From: Aurantimonas aggregata
GTDB lineage: Bacteria; Pseudomonadota; Alphaproteobacteria; Rhizobiales; Rhizobiaceae
Assembly (NCBI RefSeq): GCF_010500835.1
Contig: NZ_JAAAMJ010000001.1
Coordinates: forward strand, 62,001-126,000
DNA: 64,000 bases
Direction: 5' to 3'
Shown here piece by piece: positions 9,512 to 18,031 of this stretch; the stretch's first letter is position 1, and each line of letters starts with the position of its first letter. Under the pieces are notes generated by a model, which saw only the letters and a list, made by a program, of their open reading frames with translations, did no database searches and was not told where the DNA came from. The position numbers and the translations under genes were made by a program.

Positions 9512-10372
9512 ATGCAGCACGACACGATCTGGACCGGCGGCGAGCCGATCGGCGATTTCGACGCCGCCTATGCCAACGGCGCCGCGATCCTCGACTCTGC
9601 CACTTACGGTCCACGCTGGCTCGCCGACGCCGCCACGTTCCGCGATCGCCTGACGCTGGCCGGCCGGGCCCGGCTGGCAGTCCCCTACGGCGCCCAGCCG
9701 CGCCAGCATTACGACCTGTTCCTGCCCGAAGGCGCGCCGGCGGGGCTCGTCGTCTTCGTCCATGGCGGTTACTGGAAGGGCCAGGCCATTGCCGCCTGGT
9801 CGCATTTCGCCGGCGGCGCGCTCGCCCGCGGTTTCGCGGTCGCCCTGCCGGAATACACGCTGTGCCCGGAGACGACGATTCCGGCCATCACGCGCGAGAT
9901 CGGTGCCTTCCTCGACACGGTGGCCGGCGAGATCGATGGCCCGATCAGCCTCGCCGGTCATTCTGCCGGCGGCCACCTAGTATCGTGCATGCTCTGCACG
10001 GATGCGCCGATCAATTCAGCCACCGCGGAACGAATCGACCGCGTCGTCTCGATCAGCGGCGTCCATGATCTCCGCCCGCTGCTGCGCACCGCGATGAACG
10101 ACGTGCTCCGCCTCGACCTCGCAACGGCCCGCGCGGAAAGCCCAGCGCTGCTGGAGCCGCGTGACGGTGTCCGGCTGCTGTGCCTCGCCGGCGGCGCCGA
10201 GCTGCCGGAGTTCCGCCGCCAGAACGCGCTGCTTGCCAACGTCTGGCACGGGCTCGGCGCGCGGGTCCGCGCGGTCGAGGCGCCGGGCCGGCATCATTTC
10301 GACGTCGTCGACGAACTGCTCGATCCCGCAAGCGATCTCGTCGCGACCTTGACGGGCACCGGCACCGGCTGA
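9512..10372 (+). CDS. Alpha/beta hydrolase, kynurenine formamidase-like
   Basis: Cytoplasmic serine hydrolase of 286 residues. The oxyanion-hole motif HGGYWK is at residues 84-89 (the HGG[YW]W-type signature of animal and bacterial kynurenine formamidases and related esterases) and the nucleophile elbow GHSAGGH places Ser151. The region SISGVHDLRPLL and a late His in the ending RHHFDVVDEL complete the expected triad region. The gene sits 29 bases after the glutaryl-CoA dehydrogenase gene, and the pathway from N-formylkynurenine eventually yields glutaryl-CoA, so kynurenine formamidase activity is a reasonable inference. No tryptophan dioxygenase or kynureninase is in the window. A general esterase remains possible. 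Confidence 0.75.
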   Translation: MQHDTIWTGGEPIGDFDAAYANGAAILDSATYGPRWLADAATFRDRLTLAGRARLAVPYGAQPRQHYDLFLPEGAPAGLVVFVHGGYWKGQAIAAWSHFAGGALARGFAVALPEYTLCPETTIPAITREIGAFLDTVAGEIDGPISLAGHSAGGHLVSCMLCTDAPINSATAERIDRVVSISGVHDLRPLLRTAMNDVLRLDLATARAESPALLEPRDGVRLLCLAGGAELPEFRRQNALLANVWHGLGARVRAVEAPGRHHFDVVDELLDPASDLVATLTGTGTG

Positions 10373-10432
10373 AACGGTCGCCCCCACCACAACCGACATC
10401 AGGCGCCGCGCGAGGCGTCGAAGCGAGCGCTC

Positions 10433-10675
10433 ATGAAGACCATCTTCGTCCAGTTCAAGTGCCGCCCCGGCAAGGCCTACGGCGTCGCCGACGCGCTCGT
10501 GCAGGACGTCGCCGAGATCTCCGAGGTCTATTCCACCTCCGGCAATTACGACCTGATCGCCAAGTTCTACCTCGAGGACGATCAGGACATCGGACACTTC
10601 GTCACCGAGCGGCTGCAGACGGTGGACGGTGTCGCCGACACGTTCACGCTGGTCGCGTTCAAGGCGTTCGGCTGA
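10433..10675 (+). CDS. Stand-alone Lrp/AsnC ligand-binding (RAM) domain protein
   Basis: An 80-residue protein consisting only of the Lrp/AsnC effector-binding fold (RAM domain); the helix-turn-helix half of a normal Lrp regulator is absent. The pattern MKTIFVQFKCRPGKAY, then EVYSTSGNYDLIAKFYLED, then RLQTVDGVADTFTLVAFKAF matches the beta-alpha-beta-beta-alpha-beta layout, including the G-x-Y-D turn. Such single-domain proteins probably bind amino acids or assemble with full-length Lrp proteins, but the role is not established. It follows the two catabolic genes in the same direction, which suggests an amino-acid-sensing link (inference). A hairpin follows the stop. Confidence 0.82.
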   Translation: MKTIFVQFKCRPGKAYGVADALVQDVAEISEVYSTSGNYDLIAKFYLEDDQDIGHFVTERLQTVDGVADTFTLVAFKAFG

Positions 10676-10684
10676 GCGAGTCGC

Positions 10685-10706
10685 GGGGCGGACGAGAGCC
10701 CGCCCC
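10685..10706. terminator. Hairpin between convergent genes, possible bidirectional terminator
   Basis: GGGGCGG pairs with CCGCCCC across an eight-base loop in the 42-base gap between the RAM-domain gene (plus) and the gapR-like gene (minus). The stem is very GC-rich, but there is no T-run on either strand, so termination would be weak or Rho-assisted. Confidence 0.35.
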
Positions 10707-10717
10707 GACGTCGAGGA

Positions 10718-10984
10718 TCAGGCGGCGTTGGCGGCCGCGGGCGCCTGTTCCATCGCCCGCAGATAGACGTCGAGCAGTGTCTCGTGCTCTTCGCGCTCTT
10801 CCTTGTCAAGCTTCCGCAACTTTATGATTTCCTTGAGAATCTTGACGTCGAATCCCTCGCCTTTGGCTTCTGCGAAGACTTCCTTCTTGCCCTCGTTCAG
10901 CTCCTGGATCTCCGCCTCGATATGCTCGACGCGCTCCACGAAGGCGCGCACCTGGCCGCCTGCGATTCCTGCCGTATCGTCCAT
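10718..10984 (-). CDS. gapR: GapR family DNA-binding protein (DUF2312)
   Basis: Small nucleoid-associated protein of the DUF2312/GapR family. In Caulobacter GapR binds overtwisted AT-rich DNA ahead of polymerases and stimulates type II topoisomerases. The 88-residue product starts at ATG 10984 after a strong AAAGGAG site. Two long helices are visible: AFVERVEHIEAEIQELNEGK and the conserved VFAEAKGEGFDVKILKEII followed by LRKLDKEEREEHETLLDVY. The EAKGxGFD motif is diagnostic. Length is about that of Caulobacter GapR. It is convergent with the RAM-domain gene and divergent from the antiporter gene. Some genomes carry several paralogues, so it may not be the principal GapR copy. Confidence 0.86.
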   Translation of the reverse strand: MDDTAGIAGGQVRAFVERVEHIEAEIQELNEGKKEVFAEAKGEGFDVKILKEIIKLRKLDKEEREEHETLLDVYLRAMEQAPAAANAA

Positions 10985-11168
10985 GGTTTCTCCTTTGTGA
11001 ACCGGAAGCCGCACTATCCCGTCGGCGGGTAACCGCTTCCTTAACCGCGGTGGTGGCCAGCGCCGCCCCGCTTGAGAAACCGCCGGTCCTGTACCAGAGT
11101 GTCGCATGCGATGGGCCGCTCGCCCGGTTCGACGCGAGCGGGATCGCATCAGGAAGTCGGCCGGCCGG

Positions 11169-13763
11169 ATGAACGTCTCCAGCGTTGTTGTTCTGATCGC
11201 ATCGCTCGTCGCCCTCGGAGCGCTGGCCCGCCCACTCGCGACACGGCTGCGGCTTCCAGTCTCGATCGTCTGGGCCGTCGGCGGCGCGACGCTCGGCTTT
11301 GCCTGCCATTATTCGCTGCAGAATCCGGGCGGCCTGCTGCCGGTCGAGCTCGCCGCCGCGATCGTCGACCTGCCGATCGGCTCCAGCCTGTTCCTCTACG
11401 TCTTCTTGCCGACCCTGATCTTCCAGAGCGCCCTCGAGGTCGATCTGCACCGGGTGCGCGAGGATCTTTTGCCGATCCTGCTGCTGGCGCTGGTGGCGGT
11501 CGTGGTGGCGACGTTCGGCGTCGCGCTGTTCCTGTGGCCAGTCGCCGGCATGCCGCTGCTCGCCTGCCTGCTGCTTGCATCGCTGGTCGCAACGACCGAC
11601 CCCGTCGCGGTGATCGCGATCTTCCGCGATGTCGGCGCGCCCGAGCGGCTGACCCGGCTCGTCGAGGGCGAGAGCCTGTTCAACGATGCCGCCGCCATCT
11701 CGCTCGCACTGATCTTCTCGGCCGCGATCATCGCACCCGGCTCGGTCGGAACGATGGGCGCGATCAAGGATCTCATCCTCCTGCCGATCGGCGGCGTGCT
11801 GCTCGGCTTCGTCGCCGCCTGGCTGTTCATCCAGCTGCTGAAGCTGATCGGCGAGGACCGGGTGACCACGGCGTCGCTCAGCCTCGCGCTTCCCTATCTT
11901 TCCTTCTGGGTGGCGGAGCGGGTGGTCGGCGTCTCCGGCGTCGTGGCCGTGGCCACCGCCGGCGTCGCCCTTGCCTCGCTGGCGCCCGGACGGGTGACGG
12001 GCGTCCTGTGGCGGCATCTGTCGGATACCTGGGAACAGCTCGCCTCGTGGTCGTCGATCCTGATCTTCGTCCTTACCGCGCTGCTTCTGCCGCGGCTCCT
12101 GTCCGACCTGCGGCCCTTCGACGTCGTGCTGCTGCTCGTCGTCTTCGTCGCCGCGCTCCTGACCCGGGCGCTGGTGCTGTTCGACATGCTGCCGCTGCTG
12201 ACGCGCTTCGGCCTGTCCTCGCCGATTTCGGTGCCCTACCGGGTGGTCGTCCTGTGGGGCGGCCTGCGTGGCTCGATGACCCTCGCTCTGGCACTAGCGG
12301 TGCTGGAGAACCCCGCCATTCCGCGTCCGATCGCGACCTTCGTGGTAACGCTTGCCACCGGCTTCACGCTGATGACGCTGCTCGTCCAGGGCACCACGCT
12401 GCGGCCGCTCATCCAGCGGCTCGGCCTCGACCGATTGAACGACGTCGACCGCTCGGTCCGCGATCTGGCGCTCGATGTCGCCGGCGGCCGGGTCCAACAG
12501 TTTGCCAACGACATGGGCCGCCGCTTCGGCCACGCGCCAGACGATCAGCCGAGCCTCGCCCAGCCGAGCGACACGGCAGGCATTCCGCCGCCCGGGTCGA
12601 CCGTCGGCGACCTGCCGCAGCCCGCCCGGACGGCGATCGCGCTGGTCGCGCTGACGGCGCGCGAGCGCGAGATGATCCTCGAGCATTTCGCCGACGGCAC
12701 GGTGGCGCCCCCCATCGCGCGGCGGCTGGCCGCAGATGCGCGGCGCCGGCTCGACTTGGCGCGAAGCGGCGGCATCGAGGGCTACCGTTCCGCCAACGCC
12801 GCCGAGATCGATTTTGCCCCGGTCGACCGGATCGCCTTCGCCCTGCAGCGCCGCCTCGGCTACAGCCGGCTCCTGTCGCGACGCCTCGCAATCCGGTTCG
12901 AAATGCTGATCGAGGCCTCGCTCGTCGTCGGCTCGCTGCCGCAAGTCGCCGAACGCGAGCTGCGGCCCGTGCTCGGGTCGGCAACCATCGCGGAGGCCGC
13001 CGAGGTGCTCGTCGAGCGGCTGGGCCTGCTCGAACGAGAGATTGCCGCCGTCCGGCTGCAATACCCGGCCTACGTCACCGAACTGGAGCGCAGCTTCGTG
13101 GTTCGTGCGGCGCAGGCGGTCGAACTCGTCGAGATCGAGCGGCTTCGTCGTTCCGGCGTGATCAGCAGCGAAGTCGAGCGCGACGTGCTGGCGGGCCGGA
13201 CCGCCCGCGGCAACGCCCGTTTCCGCCGTCCGGCCCTCGATCTCGGGCTCGACACCGCGACGCTGATCGAGCGGAGCGAGCTTTTCGTCGAACTGTCGGG
13301 GCGCGAACGGCAAGATCTGGCGCCGCTGATGCGGCCCTTCTTCGCCGAGCCGGGCATGCGGATCATCAGGCGCGGCGAAGTCGGCGACGCCGCCTATTTC
13401 ATCTCGTCCGGTGCCGTCGAGATCGACACCGGCGCCAGCCTGATCCGGCTCGGTCGCGGCGAGATCTTCGGCGAGATGGCCTTGCTCTTCGACCAGCGCC
13501 GGCAGGCCGACGTCACCGCCATCGCCTACTGCGCCCTGCTCCGCCTGTCGGCCGCGGATTTCCGGCGTTTCCTGGCGATGCACCCGGCGCTCAGGAAGCG
13601 CATCGAGGCGATCGCCCGGCAGCGGCGCGACCAGAATGCCGCCGGGCCGATTGCCGTCCCCGCGGCGGGCGGCAGCCGGCAATCCGGTTCAGTCGAAGGC
13701 TTCGGCCAGATCGAGGATCCGGAAGCGCACCTCCTCGCGGCCGCGGAACCGGTCGAGCGATAG
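11169..13763 (+). CDS. CPA1 family Na+/H+ antiporter with C-terminal cyclic nucleotide-binding domain
   Basis: Large inner-membrane cation/proton exchanger of 864 residues. The first roughly 410 residues are hydrophobic and hold about 12 spans with the CPA1 core: PTLIFQSALEVDL, ATTDPVAVIAIFRDVG (the conserved Asp pair region), and GESLFNDAAAISLAL. A long hydrophilic stretch follows (about 430-700). From about residue 705 there is a CAP_ED cyclic-nucleotide-type domain with PGMRIIRRGEVGDAAYFISS and GRGEIFGEMALLF. This architecture resembles plant SOS1 and a bacterial group with the same tail. The start is ATG 11169; an upstream in-frame ATG at 11106 has no membrane or ribosome-site support. 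Its last 75 bases overlap recJ on the opposite strand. Ion specificity (Na+, Li+ or K+) cannot be read. Confidence 0.87.
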   Translation: MNVSSVVVLIASLVALGALARPLATRLRLPVSIVWAVGGATLGFACHYSLQNPGGLLPVELAAAIVDLPIGSSLFLYVFLPTLIFQSALEVDLHRVREDLLPILLLALVAVVVATFGVALFLWPVAGMPLLACLLLASLVATTDPVAVIAIFRDVGAPERLTRLVEGESLFNDAAAISLALIFSAAIIAPGSVGTMGAIKDLILLPIGGVLLGFVAAWLFIQLLKLIGEDRVTTASLSLALPYLSFWVAERVVGVSGVVAVATAGVALASLAPGRVTGVLWRHLSDTWEQLASWSSILIFVLTALLLPRLLSDLRPFDVVLLLVVFVAALLTRALVLFDMLPLLTRFGLSSPISVPYRVVVLWGGLRGSMTLALALAVLENPAIPRPIATFVVTLATGFTLMTLLVQGTTLRPLIQRLGLDRLNDVDRSVRDLALDVAGGRVQQFANDMGRRFGHAPDDQPSLAQPSDTAGIPPPGSTVGDLPQPARTAIALVALTAREREMILEHFADGTVAPPIARRLAADARRRLDLARSGGIEGYRSANAAEIDFAPVDRIAFALQRRLGYSRLLSRRLAIRFEMLIEASLVVGSLPQVAERELRPVLGSATIAEAAEVLVERLGLLEREIAAVRLQYPAYVTELERSFVVRAAQAVELVEIERLRRSGVISSEVERDVLAGRTARGNARFRRPALDLGLDTATLIERSELFVELSGRERQDLAPLMRPFFAEPGMRIIRRGEVGDAAYFISSGAVEIDTGASLIRLGRGEIFGEMALLFDQRRQADVTAIAYCALLRLSAADFRRFLAMHPALRKRIEAIARQRRDQNAAGPIAVPAAGGSRQSGSVEGFGQIEDPEAHLLAAAEPVER

Positions 13764-15482
13764 CGTCCCCGCCGCATGCACCGGCCGGTCGCGGGCTTCC
13801 AGCAGCCGACGACCCACCGCGGTTTCCGCCGCCTTGAAGGCGATCGCCGAGACGCTGCTGCCGTCGGCGCCCGACAGCGTCGCGCGGACGTGTCCCTTAC
13901 CGACGATCGAGGAGGAGCCGATGCGGTGCCGCGGCAGCGCGAAGACAGGCTCGCCATGGCCGGCGCCGAACGGCCCGGCCCGTGCGATCGTGGCGTAGAG
14001 GGCCGGCGTCAGGCCGGCCGCGCTGACCGAGCCATCGAGCTTCAGCGTGTCGCCCTCGCGCAGCGCGCCGACCGAGGCGGCAGCGCCCGCCTCGAGGAAG
14101 GCGCGCAGATCGCCAAGCCGTTCCTTCTGTATCGTCACCCCGGCCGCCATGGCATGGCCGCCGCCCTTGACCAGGATGCCCGCCGCCACCGCCTCGCGCA
14201 CCAGCCGGCCAAGGTCGAAGCCCGGGATCGACCGTCCCGAACCCGTACCACGGCCCGACGCATCGAAGGCGATGGCGAAAGCCGGCCGGCGATGGCGCTC
14301 CTTCAGCCGCGCGGCCAAGAGGCCGACGATGCCCGGATGCCAGCCGGCCGATGCCGCGACCAGCACGGCCGGCCCCTCACCGGTGCCGATCTCCGCCGCC
14401 ACTTCGGCCTCGGCCTCCTGGAGCATCACCTGCTCCATTGCCTGCCGTTCCTCGTTCAGCCCGTGCAGGCGCGCCGCCAGCTCGTCGGCTTCGGAGGCCT
14501 CCTCGAGGCACAGCAGCCGGCTGCCGAGCCAGGCATCGCCGATCCGCCCGCCGGCGTTGATCCGCGGCCCGATGAGGAAGCCGAGGTGATGGCACTCGAC
14601 CGGCCCGGACAGCCGCGCCACCCGCGCCAGCGCGGCCAGCCCGACATTGCGCTGCGCGTGCATGACCCGGAGGCCCTGAACGACGAAGGCGCGGTTCAGC
14701 CCGATCAGCGGGACGACGTCGCAGACCGTCGCCAGCGCGACGAGGTCCAGCATGGCGAAGATGTCGGGCAGCGAGGCCGCTGGCCGGCCGCGTCGCCGCA
14801 GTTCCCGCGACAGGGCGACGAGGCTCATGAACACGACGCCAGCGGCGCAGAGATGGCCAAGGCCGGAGAGGTCGTCCTGGCGGTTGGGGTTCACCACCGC
14901 CCTCGCCGCCGGCAGCTCCGGGCCGGTCTGGTGATGGTCGAGCACCACCACGTCGACGCCGAGGTCGCGGGCAGCGTCGATCGATTCGAAGCTGCCGGTT
15001 CCGCAGTCGACGGTGACGATCAGCGTCGCGCCGTCGGCGGCGAGTTCTCGCATCGCCTCCGGGTTCGGCCCGTAGCCTTCGGTGATGCGATCGGGAATGC
15101 GGATCGTGGCGGTGACGCCGAAATGGTTGAGGTACCGCCAGAGCAGCGCCGCCGAAGCCGCGCCGTCGACGTCGTAGTCGCCGAAGATCGCGACGGTCTC
15201 GCCTGCGTCGATCGCGTCGGCGAGGCGCGCCGCGGCCGCATCCATGTCGGTCAGCGTTGCCGGGTCCGGCATCAGGTCGCGCAGCCGCGGCTCGAGGAAT
15301 GCCAGCGCTTGGCGGTCGTCGATGCCGCGGCCGGCGAGGACCCGGCTGACGATGTCCGGGAGGCCGTGAAGCTGCGCGATACGCAGCGCCGCCCCCTCGG
15401 CGCGCGTATCGAGAGCGTTCAGCCAGCGCCGTCCGCCGAGGGACGAATCGACGCCGAGGAAAGTGCGGTGGGTTTCAGGCAT
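13689..15482 (-). CDS. recJ: Single-stranded-DNA-specific exonuclease RecJ
   Basis: 5'-3' single-stranded DNA exonuclease used in recombination and mismatch or base-excision repair. The 597-residue frame starts at ATG 15482 (GGGGG just upstream). An ATG 36 bases earlier is in frame but adds residues not typical of the family. Catalytic motifs: GDYDVDG at residues 101-107, TVDCGTG near 158, the name-giving DHH at 182-184, and ARVARLSGPVECHHLGFLIG with the conserved GPRINAGGR. The DHHA1 region with GGHAMAAGVTI lies toward the C-terminus, followed by an OB-like tail. Its 3' end overlaps the antiporter gene by 75 bases tail-to-tail. glpX lies 46 bases upstream in the same direction. Confidence 0.94.
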   Translation of the reverse strand: MPETHRTFLGVDSSLGGRRWLNALDTRAEGAALRIAQLHGLPDIVSRVLAGRGIDDRQALAFLEPRLRDLMPDPATLTDMDAAAARLADAIDAGETVAIFGDYDVDGAASAALLWRYLNHFGVTATIRIPDRITEGYGPNPEAMRELAADGATLIVTVDCGTGSFESIDAARDLGVDVVVLDHHQTGPELPAARAVVNPNRQDDLSGLGHLCAAGVVFMSLVALSRELRRRGRPAASLPDIFAMLDLVALATVCDVVPLIGLNRAFVVQGLRVMHAQRNVGLAALARVARLSGPVECHHLGFLIGPRINAGGRIGDAWLGSRLLCLEEASEADELAARLHGLNEERQAMEQVMLQEAEAEVAAEIGTGEGPAVLVAASAGWHPGIVGLLAARLKERHRRPAFAIAFDASGRGTGSGRSIPGFDLGRLVREAVAAGILVKGGGHAMAAGVTIQKERLGDLRAFLEAGAAASVGALREGDTLKLDGSVSAAGLTPALYATIARAGPFGAGHGEPVFALPRHRIGSSSIVGKGHVRATLSGADGSSVSAIAFKAAETAVGRRLLEARDRPVHAAGTLSLDRFRGREEVRFRILDLAEAFD

Positions 15483-15528
15483 TGCCCCCGTTCTGGCGGC
15501 GACGGTCGGCGGGTGCAAGAGCCGGCGA

Positions 15529-16518
15529 TCAGGCGGTGAACTTCGCCCGGTCGTAATGCTGCGCCCGCATCTCGCGGATGGTGCGGGAGCGCGAGCGCAT
15601 CACCAGCGTGTGGGTGGTCACCCGGTCGCGGTAGAAACGCACGCCGTCGAGCAGGTTGCCGTCGGTGACGCCGGTGGCGGCGAAGATCACGTCGCCGGAG
15701 GCCATCTCCTCGGCCGTGTAGATCCGGTAGGGATCGCTGATCCCCATCTTTTCCGCGCGGGCGCGCTTCTCGTTGGTGTTGAGCTGCAGCCGGCCCTGCA
15801 TCTGGCCGCCAGTGCAGCGCAACGCCGCCGCCGCGAGCACGCCTTCCGGCGCGCCGCCGATGCCCATGTAGATGTCGATTCCGGTCTCTTCCGAATCGGT
15901 CGTGTGAATCACGCCGGCGACGTCGCCATCGCCGATCAGGCGGATCGCGGCGCCCGCCGCGCGCACCGTCTCGATGAGCTGCGCGTGACGCGGGCGATCG
16001 AGTATGCAGGCGGTGATCTCGGTAATGTTCACCCCCTTCGCCCTGGCCAGCGCCGTAAGATTCTCCTCCGGAGACAGCGCCAGATTGACGATGCCGTCCG
16101 GATAGCCGGGGCCGACGGCGATCTTCTCCATGTAGACGTCCGGGGCATTGAGCAGGCTGCCGCGCACCGCCATGGCGATCACGGCGAGCGAGTTCGGCAG
16201 GTTCTTGGCGCAGACCGTGGTGCCCTCGAGCGGATCCAGCGCGATATCGACCTTCGGCCCGGCCTTGGTGCCGACCGATTCGCCGATGTAGAGCATCGGC
16301 GCCTCGTCGCGCTCTCCCTCGCCGATGACGATGACGCCGTCGATGGCCAGCTGGTTGAGCTCCGAACGCATCGCGTCGACAGCGGCCTGGTCGGCGGCCT
16401 TCTCGTCGCCGCGCCCGCGCAGCCGGGCCGCCGCGACGGCCGCCTTCTCGGTGACCCGGGCAATCTCGAGCGTCAGGACCCGGTCCAGCATCTCGCCGCC
16501 TGTGTTGCCGTCGCTCAT
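15529..16518 (-). CDS. glpX: Class II fructose-1,6-bisphosphatase GlpX
   Basis: Metal-dependent fructose-1,6-bisphosphatase of gluconeogenesis (some relatives also cleave sedoheptulose bisphosphate). The 329-residue product starts at ATG 16518 behind ACGAGGGAGA. Family motifs: VVAVGE-like metal site seen here as DGVIVIGEGERDEAPMLYIG, then DIALDPLEGTTVCAKN, and IGGAPEGVLAAAALRCTGG in the C-terminal half. Length matches bacterial GlpX (about 330). It sits in the chain hom-glpX-recJ on the minus strand, a gene order common in Hyphomicrobiales. The glycerol regulon genes that share its name in E. coli are absent here, so the gluconeogenic role is the natural reading. Confidence 0.93.
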   Translation of the reverse strand: MSDGNTGGEMLDRVLTLEIARVTEKAAVAAARLRGRGDEKAADQAAVDAMRSELNQLAIDGVIVIGEGERDEAPMLYIGESVGTKAGPKVDIALDPLEGTTVCAKNLPNSLAVIAMAVRGSLLNAPDVYMEKIAVGPGYPDGIVNLALSPEENLTALARAKGVNITEITACILDRPRHAQLIETVRAAGAAIRLIGDGDVAGVIHTTDSEETGIDIYMGIGGAPEGVLAAAALRCTGGQMQGRLQLNTNEKRARAEKMGISDPYRIYTAEEMASGDVIFAATGVTDGNLLDGVRFYRDRVTTHTLVMRSRSRTIREMRAQHYDRAKFTA

Positions 16519-16686
16519 GTCCCCGTCTCCCTCGTGCGGCGTCCGGATGTTCGCCCCGGCTTCAGCCTGCGCCTGATATGTCCCGGCCGTGTGAAAGCGC
16601 AATGTCGCCGGCGCAACGCCGCATGCGCCGGCCGGTCTGTCGCGATGATCCAGCGGCATCTCTCAGCCACAGGATGCCGCCAGCTT

Positions 16687-17991
16687 CTAATTGAGCGACT
16701 CGATGCGGATCATCTTCGGCTCGCCCTTCAGGTGACCGTCCTTCGACACCGCCTCCAGCGCCTTGCGGACGGCGGCCTCGGTGGTCTCGTGAGTGACGAG
16801 AACGACCGGTGCGGTGGAGGGATCAACGGCACCCGGCAGCTTGCGCTGCACGATCGATTCCAGCGAGATCTGGTTCTCGGCCATGCGCCGGGCGATCGAG
16901 GCGAAGGCCCCGACGCGGTCGTAGACCGACAGGCGAATGTAGTAGCCGCCTTCATGCGCGCGCATCCGGGCTCGCTTGTAGGGCGCGAGCTTGGCCGGCG
17001 GCAGGCCGAGCGTCGGCGGCAGCACCCCACCGGCAACATCCATGATGTCCGACAGGACGGCCGAGGCGGTCGCATCGCCACCGGCGCCGGGACCGGCGAG
17101 CAAGATCGAGCCGAGTAGGTCGCTGTCGACGGCGACGGCGTTGGTCACGCCGTTCACCTGTGCCATGGCCGAGCTCGACGGGATCATCGTCGGGTGGACG
17201 CGCTGCTCGATGCCGGTATCGGTGCGGCAGGCGACGGCCAGCAGCTTGATCCGGTAGCCGAGTTCGGCCGCCGCCGCGATGTCGTCGTTGGTGACCGCGG
17301 AGATTCCCTCGATGAAGACGCTGTCGAGATCGATCTCGCAGCCGAAGGCGAGCGAGGTCAGGATCGCCAGCTTGTGCGCGGCATCGAATCCGCCGATGTC
17401 GAAGGTCGGGTCGGCCTCGGCGTAGCCGAGCCGCTGGGCGTCGGCCAGGCAGTCGTCGAAGGCGATCCCTTCCGCTTCCATACGAGTCAGCATGTAGTTG
17501 CAGGTGCCGTTGAGGATGCCGTAGACGCGGCTCACGCTGTTGCCGGAAAGGCCCTCGCGCATCGTCTTGATGATCGGGATTCCGCCGGCGACCGCCGCCT
17601 CGAATAGGATCTCGGTGCCCTTGCGCGCGGCGAGACGCGCAAGCGACACGCCGTGATGGGCGAGCAGCGCCTTGTTGGCGGTGACCACCGGGATGCCCCG
17701 GCCGAGCGCGGCCTTCACCGCTTCGTGCGCGGGCCCGTCAGCGCCGCCGACGAGTTCGACGAAGACGTCGATCTCGGCCTCGGACGCCAGCGCCACGGGA
17801 TCGTCGAACCAGGCGAGGCCGGCAATGTCGATGCCGCGGTCCTTCGACCGGTCGCGCGCCGAGACGGCGACGACCTCGATCGACCGGCCGACGCGGTTGG
17901 CCAGCGTCTCGGCCTTGGCTTCGATCAGTCGGGCAAGACTGGCGCCAACGGTTCCAAGCCCGGCGAGGCCGAGCCGCAAGGGACTGTTCAT
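16687..17991 (-). CDS. hom: Homoserine dehydrogenase
   Basis: NAD(P)-dependent enzyme that reduces aspartate semialdehyde to homoserine, the branch point to threonine and methionine. The 434-residue product starts at ATG 17991. The Rossmann motif GLGTVG is at residues 11-16, the cofactor/substrate loop VTANKALLAHHG near 110, and the catalytic region ILNGTCNYMLTRM with AYAEADPTFDIGG-like GYAEADPTFDIGGFDAAHK in the middle. A C-terminal ACT domain (AFASIARRMAENQISLESIV) provides threonine feedback regulation. The aminotransferase gene lies 40 bases upstream on the same strand, so the two are probably one operon. Confidence 0.95.
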   Translation of the reverse strand: MNSPLRLGLAGLGTVGASLARLIEAKAETLANRVGRSIEVVAVSARDRSKDRGIDIAGLAWFDDPVALASEAEIDVFVELVGGADGPAHEAVKAALGRGIPVVTANKALLAHHGVSLARLAARKGTEILFEAAVAGGIPIIKTMREGLSGNSVSRVYGILNGTCNYMLTRMEAEGIAFDDCLADAQRLGYAEADPTFDIGGFDAAHKLAILTSLAFGCEIDLDSVFIEGISAVTNDDIAAAAELGYRIKLLAVACRTDTGIEQRVHPTMIPSSSAMAQVNGVTNAVAVDSDLLGSILLAGPGAGGDATASAVLSDIMDVAGGVLPPTLGLPPAKLAPYKRARMRAHEGGYYIRLSVYDRVGAFASIARRMAENQISLESIVQRKLPGAVDPSTAPVVLVTHETTEAAVRKALEAVSKDGHLKGEPKMIRIESLN

Positions 17992-18031
17992 GGGTACCTG
18001 ATCGTTTCTGGCGTCGCGGCCGCGCACCCGC

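Noticed and set aside
11029-11048. CtrA-like sequence GTAAC-CGCTTCC-TTAAC upstream of the gapR gene
   Set aside because: Spacing between the TAA cores is eight rather than seven bases and the first half is GTAA, not TTAA; too weak to call.
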